Source: Lasiosphaeria ovina (lineage: Eukaryota > Ascomycota > Sordariomycetes > Sordariales > Lasiosphaeriaceae). From it: 64,000 nucleotides of DNA. A model generated the notes under the pieces. That model ran no database searches. It saw nothing but the letters and a program-made list of their open reading frames with translations, and was not told the DNA's origin. The position numbers were made by a program, and so were the translations under genes. Shown piece after piece: positions 46,104 through 57,865 of the stretch (position 1 is its first letter; every line of letters begins with the position of its first letter). The stretch is taken from positions 2,542,001 through 2,606,000 of the forward strand of contig JAULSN010000003.1 of assembly GCA_033439765.1 (NCBI GenBank), given 5' to 3'.

Positions 46104-47284
46104 ATGATGCCCAACGCCCCTCTTCTTCTCCTCGGTCTCGTTGGCCTTGCTGCCGGCCAGACGCAGTACACCAGCACCGGGACCAGTGCCGTGGCGGCTG
46201 CCCGCGCCACAGCCCTGACTCTGTCGCCGACCAGCAGCGTCGCCGGCCTCAAGTTTGAGCGCTTCGTGCAGATCTTTCTCGAGAACCAGGACTACAGCGC
46301 CGCCATTGCCAACAGTCTGTCTCACACTTCCACCGGCAACTCGTTGAAAGGATACTGACAAATCTTGCAGCGAACCTCGCGTACCTCGCCACCCAGGGGA
46401 TCAAGCTGACCAACTACTTTGCCATCACACATCCGTCGCAGGCACGCCCCTGCAACTCCCACTGCCCGCACCCGAGCAAAAACTAACCTAGCCGCACAGC
46501 CCAACTACGTAGCCGCGGCCGGCGGCAGCGCCTTTGGCGTCACGGGCGACGGCTTCGTCCGCATTGGCTCCACCACCAAGACCATCGTCGACCTGCTCGA
46601 GCCGGCCGGCATCAGCTGGAGCATCTACCAGGAGGACATGCCGTACTCGGGCTTCCAGGGCAACTGGATCAACCACGCGACGGGCGCCAACGACTATGTC
46701 CGCAAGCATAAGTAAGTGATCCACCACTCACTAGCATGTACGTGCTCGGTATTTAAGACTGCTGCTAACATTACCATCGCCTGCAGCCCGCTCGTCAGCT
46801 ACGACTCGATCACGTCCAACGTCAACCGCGGCGCCAAGTGCAAGAACTTCACCATGTTCGCGGCCGACCTCGCCGCCAACAAGCTGCCGCAGTGGCTGTT
46901 CATCACGCCCAACATGAGTGCGCGCCCCGCCCCCATCCATCCCAACAGAGCAAAGAACTAACCCAGCCCCGAAAAGCCAACGACGGCCACGACTCGTCCC
47001 TCTCGGCCGCCGGCTCCTGGGCGCGCAACTGGCTGACGCCGCTGCTGAGCAACGCCAACTTCAACGTCGGGCGAACGCTGGTGGTGCTGACGTTCGACGA
47101 GGGGTCGACGTCCGGCACCAACCAGGTCTACGCCGTGCTGCTCGGCAGCGCCGTCGCCGCCGCACAGGTCGGCACGTCGAATGCCACGCGCTACAGCCAC
47201 TACAGTCTGGCCAAGACAGTTGAGAGGAACTGGGGGCTGGGGAATTTGGGGCAGGGGGATGTCGCTGCTGATGCGTTTTTCTGA
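46104..47284 (+). CDS. Secreted acid phosphatase, phosphoesterase family (PF04185 type)
   Basis: Five exons, 46104-46314, 46371-46441, 46500-46711, 46787-46917 and 46977-47284, give 310 residues in phase. Intron 2 (46442-46499) starts with GC instead of GT; it has branch ACTAAC and acceptor GCACAG, and it restores HPSQ|PNYVAA, so a GC-AG intron is the best reading. A signal peptide (APLLLLGLVGLAAGQ) starts the protein. Family motifs in order are FLENQDYSAA, ITHPSQPNYVA, YQEDMPYSGFQG, LFITPNMTNDGHDSS and LVVLTFDEGST, which carry the metal and phosphate ligands of the alkaline-phosphatase-like fold. The secreted enzyme probably frees phosphate from organic esters. Upstream CACGTG sites suggest control by phosphate. 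Confidence 0.92.
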
Positions 47285-47780
47285 TGGATGATGCGGACGG
47301 GAGGAGGTGTTAGAGTGAAAGGAAGGGGTGTTGGGGTTTGATCGTGGTGGGCGTGTTGGGCGTGGTGTGTGTGTGTGGGATCGTTGCTTCCTTCTTGCCA
47401 CTTCTTTGCTGTTAGTTCGTGCCTGGTTGTGGCGATTGACATGTGTATCACTCAGATATTTGTGATTTTGGCATAGGTTGATAAGCAACGGATCATCTCC
47501 ACTTTATGTTTCATTCACTAACAGAAACTCACATCCGTTCAGAGGGTCAGTGTCACAGCGGTGCGGCATTTGTCAATAGGAATATTGCGAAAGCAAACTA
47601 AAACTAAGACTATGAACCAAAACGACTGATGTGCCCCATATTCCCCCCCAATCTGATCCAGCTCCGGTAGTTGATAAAAATGTTGTGTAAAGAGGGCGTG
47701 AGAATTCCGTCCTTCATCCGGCTAAAACGATGCACAAAGGTTGGCGATGTGGTCTGTTTCGGCTGGCAAAACCGGTGGGC
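47285..47780. other. Intergenic, no gene seen
   Basis: The 3' flanks of the phosphatase (+) and Argonaute (-) genes; no feature recognised. Confidence 0.55.
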
Positions 47781-50700
47781 CTAAATGTAAAACATTTTAT
47801 CTCCCATAGGCGCCACTACACGGATGCTGTCTGGGCCGATGGCTTGTCGCCGATTGGCAGGAATTTTGATCAAGTGATTCAGGTAAGCGCGCGCACGGTT
47901 GCACGCCTTGTCGGCGAAGAGGACCGGCGCGCAGACGGCAGTGGCTGTGGTGGAGCGGCCCAGCATATATGAGAGGGCATGTGTGAGGTTTTCGAGAACA
48001 TCTCCAGGGCCCCTAAGTTCAGTGCCCTGGAACACTGGCCCGTTCATATTGAGTCCACGAAATATCTCATCGACAACTACCACGTAGTGTGCTGGGCGTG
48101 CTGTCCCCTTGAGGGCTTTGTGAGCCTGCAGGTAAAACTCCCATATGAACTGGCTCGTGACTCCACGATCCACCAAGGTGCCGGGCATTGGGTTACCATT
48201 CTTGTCGCCACTCGCCTGGTTGACTGGGAAGAATCGGGTGTGATGTCGTTTTCCGACGACCACGATTGTAATCCTCGGGCTTTTAGCGCCAATCTTCTTG
48301 TACTCATTCTCGCAGGCAATCTTGAGAAAATGGAACTCCTTCAACACATGATTATACTGGCCCTCGGAGACACCATCGCGGTATACAATGATGTTTTCGG
48401 GATATTTCCCCCCATTTTTCGGGCCTCTCCATCTGACCAAGTGAGGGCCGATTAGGAGGCGAAAGGACTCGGCGGTAACCTCTTCCTCCCTGTTCCGCTG
48501 CAGCGAGAACGTTGCTGGCCATTGTCCGAGATTTTTGTCGATGCTGGCAACCATTCCAGCCACGCTAGGCGCAGTCTCCGCGGATCCTGGCGGCGGGTGC
48601 GTCACGTCAAGGCCGACTATCATGGTGTTTCCTTGTTTGACGATCTGATCCCCAGTGAATCCCACCGAATGATTGCTCCCTCCGAGTTTCAGGTTGACCT
48701 TCAACATGATATTGTCAAGGAATTGCGCCATCCTGTTGGTATCCTCTGTTCTCGGCACTTTGCCCCTAACCATGCACACGGTGTACACTCCTCTTGTGCC
48801 GAGTTGGGTCTCGAAATGCGTCTTTAGCTCCTGATAAAATGCCGAGTCTTGACTGTCAAGGATGATAAAGAAAAACTTTATTGCAGTCGCAGAATTCGCC
48901 GCCTTTTTCAAGTCCGCCACACCCACGAATTCTCCTATTAATCCGGGGGGCCCAACCGCCCCGATACCCCTCCTACTCATCGTGGTCCGGAACAGGGTCC
49001 CCCATGTATTGTATAGGGTCCTATCAGCCTCGCTCATGGGACCTGGACTGTGCTTCTTCGCCATGATGCCCCATGATGGCATCTGAGTCGGATTTGTATA
49101 AAGTATTTTGGAATCTAACAGGTTCCAGGCAGCGGCTGACTTGGCCTTGAAGTTGCGATCCCCTTTGCCGCCGTACTTGATTGTTGGAAAGCCCAGTTGG
49201 CGACCGTCGACGGTGATCAATTGATCTCCAGAGTTGAGGAAGTCCGATTGTCTTTTGGGCGCAAACAACAACGTCGATGGGGATCGTCTTGCTAGGCCGA
49301 TGATTTCGAGGCCGTCTTTAAGAATGCATTCGACACTGCGGGCAGGTAGAAGCACGGCGAAATTCAGCATTGCCATGGTCTGGTGGGGGTTGAGCTTGAG
49401 TTTGTAGCTTTGCCCGGGAAGTACCGTGCAGAAACTTGCTGGATAGTACTTTGGATTGGCCCTCTTTCCCAAATTCACGGCCAAATCGTCTTTACTGAAC
49501 TTGAACGCAGGGAGCCCCTGTGTTTGTCGTTCCACGTTTTCTATATGGCGTTTGTCTCGTCAGCACGGTGATTTCGCGATTTGAATTTTCAGGGTCCTGG
49601 GCCACTTACTTTCTGCGAAATAATCGGAGACTGTTTGGTAAAACCCTCCTCCTGGCGAGTTTCTGTCTTCCCTCCAGAACTGCAAGTGACAGCATCGATC
49701 GCCTCCTATCAGTTCAGGGCCGTCGACTCTCCTGGGTCGCTTCTCCGGATACGGCTCGTCCCGTTCTTTGTTAGTCTTGGGTACCCCATCGCCTGGTGCA
49801 GCTAGTCTAGCGATGACTTTGATGAAGGGCAACGACCTGCCATGCTCATCCGTTCTCACGAAATCTTCAAGATCCACGCGAGTGCCTTTGTAACAGTTGT
49901 GAAGAGCTTGCAGCAGTGGGCCTGAGAGAGGCTTTGGAAGTAAGCTGGTGAACTTTCCTGGTTTGTAGAACGCCCCATGGCTAACATTGATATTGACAAG
50001 AAGCCTTTTTTCAGCAAGTCGAACACTAGAAAAGTAACCTCTGATTGTCGTGACTCCGCTCCCGACGTCAGTCGTGATGTGGTGCCCCAATTTAGATTTG
50101 ACATCCATGGGATATGCCTTGCTGCCCACAACGACCTGCCCGCTACCAACAACAGGCCTGCTATCTGTGCCGCTATCGAACTGATACGACTTGGAGAAGT
50201 GGCGCAGCCAGATGTTGAAGCCCTGTGCGAAATGTGACTTCTCGATGTTGGGAGCTTGGTCTCGATCGGTACACCTAAGATACTGCAAAAGCTTGCTGAC
50301 TTCCAGAGGCTCTGACACGCCTCCATCCTTTTTGTTTGGTGTCTCCAAGGAAACCGTACACGTCTCTTGATCAAAACCTGCAGGCCGTGGAATTTCAATC
50401 TCGAAATCATCAATCTCCAGTTTCACGGTACTGATAATGGTAGCCTTGAAATCGGTTACCAGGGTTCCGTCCTCGTACCCTTGCCGAAGAACCATATTTC
50501 TTCTGAGAATCAACGGAATCAGGTAGCTCATCTTCTTTCCCGATGGTAAGCCCTTTTCCTTGCTAACATTACGAGTGATCTTGAGGTTGTACCAATACAG
50601 TGATTTGTCGTTTTCTGGCTTAATCTCAACGAAGTTTGCCAGCAGCTTGACCTCGTTTCCCTGCGCACTGTGATGGGGTCTTTGCGGAAGATCTCTGTCT

Positions 50701-51243
50701 TCAGTCATCTTCCTGGTCTTGTTCTTGGTCTCTTCAGTGCCCTCAGACGCATCCCCTGGCGGCTTCTTGGTCGTATTTGCTGGGGCCGACGCCAAGGATT
50801 GGGTGGCTCCCTGATCTTGAATTTGAGTGGCTCCTGGGGATTTGTCGTTACCGTTGTCGGCTTTGTCACCAGTGCCTTTCTTTTCGACATTTGGTTTGGA
50901 AATTGACAGGTCACCCATTCTCCTAAAGTGGAAGAAATGCACCGTTAGATCAGACAGAACTAGGAAAAGAGGTTCGGCAGAGGGGAAAATAAATGAAAAC
51001 AATTTCCATTCCAAGGTGCGCCTTAAAAAGTGGACCAAAGTCTACTTACTGATTGATACTTTCGGCTTTGGAACTGGGTTTCTCTCCGTCTCTCGCATTA
51101 GGGCCGGGACTCTTGCCACCGCCTGCAGCGCCTCCGCTCCCTTTGCCTCCTCCGCCGCCTCCGCTCCCCTTGCCTCCTCCGCCGCCTCCGCTATTTTTGC
51201 CATTGGAGCCATTGCCCGATTTCTTCTGGTCTCCCTTTGCCAT
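47781..51243 (-). CDS. Argonaute protein (QDE-2-like), DEDD slicer tetrad
   Basis: Three exons, 51243-51050, 50922-49610 and 49540-47781, give 1,088 residues. The intron 49541-49609 (donor GTAAGT, CTGAC branch) removes an apparent in-frame TGA and joins DYFAE to KNVERQ in phase. The start is Gly/Ser/Lys-rich (about residues 10-50). N and linker domains follow (LLANFVEI, YWYNLKITRNVSKEKG), then a PAZ region (about residues 330-470), MID and PIWI. Catalytic positions visible are D814 (VGLDVTHP), a glutamate in REEEV (854-856), D891 (VYRDGVSEG) and D1046 (LFADKACNRAR), so it should be slicing-competent. It ends MGDKMFYI, the usual Argonaute C-terminus. In fungi it carries small RNAs for quelling-type silencing of repeats and viruses. 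Confidence 0.93.
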
Positions 51244-52676
51244 TTGAGAACCAAGTCCGACAAATCTTTAAAGACGCCCTGGGAACCGGGCCGCGGGTAT
51301 TTGCCAATGGAACCAAAGAGGGATACCAAGAGGGCGAAAGTCTGAATAAGCTGTGACACAAACGAGTATTGTCTTTGGAAAGTGCAGGCAAGCAAGACTT
51401 TGCAGTGATGATCAATAATGGTCGTCTTTCACCTTTGTTCGGTTCGGGAATTGTGAAGAAAGACAATGTCCTGATGAGACGGATAGAAGACGGAAGAATG
51501 AAGGTAAGATATAGTTCCTAGAAATATCCGCCGTGCGTGTCTGAGTCAATATTGCGACGGTTTGCCACGCCGCAGATCACAGCATTCATTGCTAGAAAAT
51601 GGAAATCTCCAAATAATGTTCAATTTGTGCAGATACAAGCGTTCATGCATATTTGCCCGTGGATTGCTGTGCATTGCAGGATATAAGTGATGTAATTGCA
51701 AATAACATGGTAGTAAATTTATGTACGAACCAACACGGCAGATGCAGTTAACCGGCAACAATAACAAATCCTTAACCAAGATGTCCTCTTCCACATCTAT
51801 CGCTGTAATTAGAATATAGACTGTTTGTGTTTTTACAGGCGACAACATATGGGTCACGCGGGTGTGTCAGTTGGATGAAAGGCCATAATATACATAGAGA
51901 GTAAACCACATTGCAATTTGTGAACAACATGGCGGGTAGAAACAATGCACACTGGTAGGAAATTTGACAACGCAGGTCGCAGAGAATTGGCCAACTAAGC
52001 ACGAAACGACATCATGATTCTTATCCACATATGGCGCCCAGTTTTTAAGACAGCTTTAATAGAATGACATTACTGGAGCATGTGACGGGCCTGTAATTGT
52101 CTTTACGGGGTCAAAGTTTTCTCTCTAAAACATGTAAGTGTTAGAGATGCAAACTTTGCCTACGTACTGGGAACAGTATCTGAACTGTCTATGCATTACT
52201 ATACCATGTCTAATTACGTCCTGAGGTCATATACCATACTCTATTGCTATTCAGTAACTACCGTGGAAGCCCACCTTTGAGAGACATGAAAGAAGTGTTC
52301 CACCGGTGCTCTTAGGATGAAGCCTGCATGGTACCCGGGACAATACGTCTAAACTTAACCCATATGCCTCTGCTAGCTAGAATACCACGCAGCCTAGAAC
52401 ATTCCTCGTCCGTCCAACCGGGGTGGGGTCCCGTTCCAGAAGCAATACCCCAGTCGCAATTGCATATATCACTTCCTTCAGAACGCCGCTGGTTACCAGA
52501 CCATGGTACAAGCAGAACGCCTCCATGATCTTGTAATTGTTTCCCGGAGAGACTTTGTCACCTCGACAGTAATTTGCCCCAGCTAGGGCCGGAGCACTGG
52601 TCCAACGCGTACCGCCAAAGCAGTCCTCGATGATCTCCAAACTTTATAGCCTCGGAGGCAACGCAACAGCCATTGC
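51244..52676. other. Intergenic, AT-rich, no gene seen
   Basis: Upstream region of the Argonaute gene. The stretch 51540-52300 is AT-rich with no coding signature. Confidence 0.55.
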
Positions 52677-53497
52677 CTATTGCGGCGACGCCGCTTTATC
52701 GAGGTCAAGGATTCCCCCCTTAGGCATGATTTCTCTTCGTAGCCACAGTTTCTTGGAGTCCGCATTTGACCCGGACAGCATTGGCCCGAAGACGGCGAAC
52801 GCGGGACAGGCGAGTTTGGTGATGTTCGTCATGTTGCTTAACCCAGTGAGCATCTGACTGCAGCCAAAGATCATGGTTGCGTCGATCGCAGTGAGGCAGC
52901 CAGCCGCGATAAACAATTGCTCGGGCGTAGCAGGGCTCTCGGCCAGGATCGTGTTCAAATTGCAGCGATCAGCAGCTGCGAGCTTGTCGTTCAACATGAG
53001 CGTGCGTCCCGGAAAATGCAAGGGCGTGAAGATTTCGATCTCTGTCAAGATGTTGATCACGGAACGCAGGAACGCCCGTTCGTCTTTGAGATGCATGTTC
53101 CAATGTCGTAAACACAGTCGATTGACCTGCCATTGCCGGGCCTTCGGACTGGTGGCGTTGGCAGGTTCGCGAAGTCTCTGAACGTTCCTCGATCCAAGTC
53201 CAGAAGATTCACATTGGAGTGCCGAAAGAGTTGCAAGATTTCGCCGACTCGTCGAACGTGGAGCTGTGACGTATTTCCGTTGGAGGTATATTTGAGAATT
53301 CGGTGGATTGTCAGAGTGTGAGGATGGGGGCAGAATGGCAATCCACCTTGCTCACTCGTCGCGACGCTTCTCGCCAACGTGGAATACATGTCCTGAACTC
53401 CGGTTGCTCCTGGGTTTGCGTCTTCCATTGGCGTGTAAAATCGTAAAATCTCCAGTTTCTGTAGGCGGCAAAGAACATGGAAGAACAAGACTTGCAA
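52677..53497 (-). pseudogene. F-box/LRR-like relic, C-terminal part
   Basis: Two overlapping frames give LQKLEILRFYTP, VGEILQLFRHSNVNLLDLD and NLNTILAESPATPEQLF, then MTNITKLACPAFAVFG. The spacing of these leucine-rich pieces recalls the C-terminal half of fungal F-box/LRR proteins. A change of frame near 53080 breaks the sequence. It probably belongs with the piece at 54790-55529. Confidence 0.4.
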
Positions 53498-54789
53498 GAC
53501 ATGCGCCGCGTTCTCCCTGTTAAATGGCAGATTACGCCGGCCTCGAAACCAGGGCCCAAAGTCTGCGAGAGCAACACTGATCAGGGGCTCAGGGGCTCAG
53601 GGGCTCAGGGGCTCAGGGGCTCAGGGGCTGGGCGACAAGGGGGTTTGTTTACACCCTTGCCTAATATAATCTAGTGTAATTTTCTTTTTTCTTCCTTTTT
53701 CTTGGCTTACCCACCTCGTGTAAGGTGGACTGCCGCCCTCCCTCTGATCAGAGGATGGCATGGCTAGAGGGGACCTCCTTCTCCTCCTTCTTTTTTGGGG
53801 ACAGTCCTCAGAAAATCACGTCTTTTTACCATGAATTGAGATCCCCAGACCAGTGCACGCAGTAGTGCCTTTTTCTTGTTGCTTTGACCTCCTTGTGAGG
53901 GGACGTTGCGCTTGCGCCCACTAAGGTTCGCCCTGATTTTACAGTTGTTTTTGGTGTTGTGGTGTCTTTCCACCGCTTAAACACTAACCCAGCCTTCCCC
54001 GATCGTACTGAGCTTGTTCAGGCGGGTTTCATATTTGCCGAGCATAATCCTGTAATCTTCGCTATTCATCCCATGACCTGAAATATCAAGTGTTCATAGA
54101 AGCATCCTGGGTTTAAAGTTTATGATGTTCTGACTCTCGATCGTGGAAAACAAGAACAAGTCCAAGTTCCCGGATGTTTGCCGGCGGACCACATACTCAG
54201 GTCACATACTCAGGTGGAGAGGGTGACATGGGGTCTACTGTCTAGAGACTGGCGAATGGTGGATGAAGGTGCTGCGATAGTAATAGAAGTCCACGGGGCA
54301 AATTGACTAGTCTATTGACAAGTTCAGCGACCCCCGAGCGCGTCTTAGAATCTCACTGATGGTTCCAAAATATGTCCGATATTCCGGAGTTGTCGTTGGA
54401 TGGTTGTTATTCACCCGAGGGGGATAGGAAAACTGTATGAGTCCCAATGTAATTGGGAGAGCCAGAGAGTATATATCCAGAGCAATCCTGCAAAGAAGGC
54501 TGTTTGTTTGATCCAATAGCCTGTAACTTCAGATTTGTCTCAGAGACTAGACTAAGTGACGTAACTGGAAAGCATGCCTCCGCAACCAAAAACTGCCTAT
54601 ATACTCCCTTTCGTCTCTGTCTGCTGTCTCCTCTATCAAGGTGCAGCTAACTAAGCTTATTTGAGTGTTAGCTCGTCAACGGCAACTACACCTCAAACAT
54701 TGCGGATCACCTTGCCTCGTGTTCGGCTACCGCAGGGCGGTTGCTGGAGCCAACAAAACGAGTGCCAGGTTACCTAGCTAAACTCGCTT
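53498..54789. other. Segment separating two parts of an F-box-like relic
   Basis: Contains the CAGGGGCT minisatellite and a stretch (53690-53990) with many T-runs. No transposase or coding signature was recognised, and there are no clear terminal repeats. Confidence 0.45.
53582..53629. repeat. Minisatellite, six perfect copies of caggggct
   Basis: Six identical 8-bp units in tandem, preceded by gat and followed by ggg. Perfect identity points to recent expansion, so the copy number should vary between strains. Confidence 0.95.
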
Positions 54790-55529
54790 TCAATCCCAGT
54801 CCATGTAATCGAGGCGTGAGCACAGAGACTTGAAGGGGCAGCCGTAATCACGGTCGTCGAGGCCACGTCTCTCGGCGAGCTTGCCTTTGATGGATGCATA
54901 TGTCTCGCCTCCCTCCGACTTCATGCGGAAGTATTGCAGTTGCGGCATATGGGCAAGAATGGCCAGCATGGTAAGCTTCATGGCCTCGCGCTGGAAACCG
55001 GGATCCGATAGGTTCGGCTCCCCCTTGATCAATTCGGCAAGGGGCTCCCCGTATTCGCAATCCACGAGGTGGTACCAGCTGCCGCGCAAACTTTCAACTC
55101 CCCGGTAAAAGTCCTCGTATTCCTTTGGGTCGCCGTAGTCGAGATTCATGTTGCAGTGAAGCATTGTGAACTGTTGTTGCGGCATCTGGACAGTCGGGGT
55201 TTCCGGTTCTCGATCAATTCCTCAAGTAATAAAGCCATGTCCCAGAATGAGCTAAGCGAGGGGTGGTTCGACATGGTATGAGTGCGCGGCGGAGATGTAA
55301 TGAGAATATTTGCGAGGACAAGAACGCGTGTGCTTTGCGAGGCTAGAGCCAAGAAGCTAGATTCGTGGTGCATGAGCAAACCGGCAAAGATCTCGGGGGA
55401 GGAGTGGTCGTTGATGGCTTTCCATTGCACCGTTGAGGACGGTGGGCATAGGTATTTATGCCTTGGAGGTTTCGCGTCGCTTGTTGGAAACCTGACCCAG
55501 TCGAGGGGCAAAAGCCCTTTGAATGCCAC
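54790..55529 (-). pseudogene. F-box-like relic, N-terminal and middle part
   Basis: The first frame contains SSPEIFAGLLMHHESSFLAL followed by ASQSTRVLVLANIL, a weak match to an F-box (PPEI...IL..L...SLLALS.TSR). A second piece with acceptor CCAG near 55185 reads MNLDYGDPKEYEDFYRGVES, LTMLAILAHMPQLQYFRM and stops at 54790. Frames do not join cleanly. F-box proteins recruit substrates to SCF ubiquitin ligases; this copy seems nonfunctional. Confidence 0.4.
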
Positions 55530-55865
55530 CTAACATCTCCATGGATTTATGACCATTCTAGCTACTAGTGAACATTATGGGACAGACGCCGTTTCAGCTC
55601 GGGCAGACAGACGGACAACACCACCAAGGCCTGACCAAATGAGGCCACTTGACCTGATATTGTGCAGTGTGACGGCTCTTTGAAGCAAGCTCGCAACCGT
55701 TCGACGCAAACCGAAACAAGCAATGTCCATTCGACCGCTAGTGGGGCGGATATCTAACTCTACTAGCACGTTCAAATTACGCATCGTACATCTTAAACAG
55801 CCAACATCAGCCAAAAATATCATACATGACAGGTACCGTACACCATCCGGAAGCAAATCTCAACC
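55530..55865. other. Intergenic, no gene seen
   Basis: Upstream flank of the F-box relic and 3' flank of the 402-residue protein gene; nothing recognisable. Confidence 0.55.
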
Positions 55866-57140
55866 TCAGCCGATCGAAATGATATCGCCGCGAGCAACAG
55901 CGGCAATCTCTTTCGGGCCCAGAGGGTCCTTTTTCCGGAAGGCAACCTTGGCGCGCTCGGCCGACTTCCACGAGGTGAGGTCGGAGATGTCGCCGCCAAT
56001 CTTGGATTTGCACTTCTCCGCTCTGCGCATTTGCAATATGAACGCGGCAGGATTCCCGCGTGTCTTGTACGCCTTGAGGGCCTTGGCAAAGCCGAAGGGG
56101 TCGGCGGCGGGGCCCGTGTTGGAGGCGGGCACCGGCAGGTTGACGTCGGCGTTGGCATTGGCGATGTATCCGACCATGTTGGGGGGGCCGGCCAGCGCGA
56201 TGTCGTACTTGCGCGCGTAGGCGAGGATCTGGTTGTCGAACGCGGACGGCACCCACCTCTTCTTGTCCTTGGCTGGGCCCAGCGCCTCGGCCTTGTCGCT
56301 CTCCAAGAGGCCGTAGTCTCGCATATCGCTGGCCACCATCATGAACAGCCCCATCACGGTCCCCAGGTTGAGAATCTCCGAGTCCTTGGCAAGCAGCCCC
56401 TCGCGCTCAAGGTGCGCCAGCGTCGACATCAACATGCGGCCGAGAAGTTGGAACGTCGCATCGGCTAGGTCACCGTCATCGATCCTGGAAAGGTAATTAG
56501 ACAAGGCGGTGAAGGGGTGGGGATCAAACGAGCCCATGGAAGAATCTTACCCTGTCGCAGGCATGGCATAATCCGTCGGCAGGAAGAAGGCAAGCCCCTC
56601 GCAGATGGCCCACTGCTCCTTGTAGTTCCCAGCGGCCGCCTCGAAGTCGAGAAAAAGATTCTGGAACGTCTCGATGACGCCGTAGCCCTCGTGGTCGTTG
56701 AAGGTGTAGGCCTCGAAGATGTCAGGGTTGCGGAGATCGCAATGCGTGCGGGAGTCGACGAACCTCCGTTTGCCGGCGCGGGTGATCTTCCAGGGTTGTT
56801 CGGGATGGTCGGCGGCCAGCTTGTCGCAGAGGCACTTTTTTCCACCATCGCAGCGGACTCTGCCGTCGGGGCCCTGTTCCTCGCCCCCGTCTTCTTCGTC
56901 TTCGTCCTCTGCGCCAGTGTTGAAAGGAGCTTGACACATGATGACGTACGTGTAGGCATTGAGGGGGTTCTGGGTCATCATATAGTACGAGGCATGGATA
57001 TTCGCGGAGCTAGAAACCTTGGCCCAGCGCCTGTCTCTAGCGACCTCGGCGGCCTCGGGCTCGGAAGCGGTGCCCTCGGTGGAGGGACGCGACCTTTTGG
57101 CTGCGCTCGAGCCGGATTGGGAGGAACGTTTGGGCGGCAT
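55866..57140 (-). CDS. Conserved fungal protein of unknown function, probably nuclear
   Basis: Two exons, 57140-56551 and 56484-55866 (intron donor GTAAGA, acceptor TTTCCAG), give 402 residues in phase. The N-terminus is Ser/Lys/Arg-rich (MPPKRSSQSGSSAAKRSRPS) and looks like a nuclear-localisation signal. A short cysteine group RCDGGKKCLC (about residues 98-107) lies between acidic segments. The core AGKRRFVDSRTHCDLRNPD and ETFQNLFLDFEAAAGNYKEQ, then WAICEGLAFFL, recalls a fungal family of uncharacterised proteins with the same order (HADLRNPDxFxxYxYNDH, NLxLDFxEAxxxWKEQW). No enzymatic motif is seen. The C-terminal half is helical with a PPNMVGYIANANADVNLPV stretch. It lies next to a membrane-ankyrin gene. 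Confidence 0.75.
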
Positions 57141-57865
57141 TGTTGCGGGTGATGGATGCAGCTCCTAATCACGCTCCAGACGATAAGGTAAGGTAGGCAA
57201 ATATTTAAAGTGCAATGCGGAAAGGAAATGATAAAACGGCCAAGGCGTCCACCGCCAGGAGCTGCCGATCCGACCGATTTTTAAACCAGGCGGGGCGACG
57301 CGTGATCCCTGTGTGATTGGGATCCAAACACGTCGGAAATGACGTCTCGTTGCTTTTTCTGCCACCATAAATTTTTTCGCTTCCTAATTTGGAACGATTG
57401 GCGGGGAAGCAAGACCCGGCTCGCCGGAACAGCGTGCACGGACACAATTTTACAGGGAAGGGCCCACTAGAGGTTGGTTTGACAAGCCCCAGAACGCGCG
57501 GGCCATTTTCGGAACTTTTTCCCGAGCCGTGATTTCCTCACTAATCACATCAAAGGAACGTGGGGGGCTCACAATGGACGCGTTCAGTTCTGTTACCTGC
57601 AAGCCGGAGCTGTACCTGACCTGATTGGTTTGAGAGTGGGGAGAGAGCTATGTGTCTGGGTGGGGGCTAGTTGTGCAATTCTCCGCATTTCTCAACACGC
57701 CAGGCTCCTTCCTCATGTCTGCCCAAGGTACCTACTCTAGTTGCAAATAGCATTACAAACTCGGTTCCATGCCGGAACCGAACCGCTAAACGTCTCAACT
57801 TTGAAAGGAACCCGCTCCCAAGATATCCGCTCGATTTTCTTCGCTTCCTTTCGCTTGCCGGCAGC
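57141..57865. other. Intergenic, divergent upstream region
   Basis: Between the starts of the 402-residue protein gene (-) and the membrane-ankyrin gene (+); no other feature recognised. Confidence 0.55.

Noticed and set aside
49560..49562. In-frame TGA inside the Argonaute frame
   Set aside because: A GTAAGT donor 48 bp before it and a CTGAC branch plus ATAG acceptor after it splice it out in phase, giving the expected junction.
53690..53990. Possible transposon fragment
   Set aside because: T-runs and an odd basic frame, but no transposase motif, terminal repeats or target duplication.
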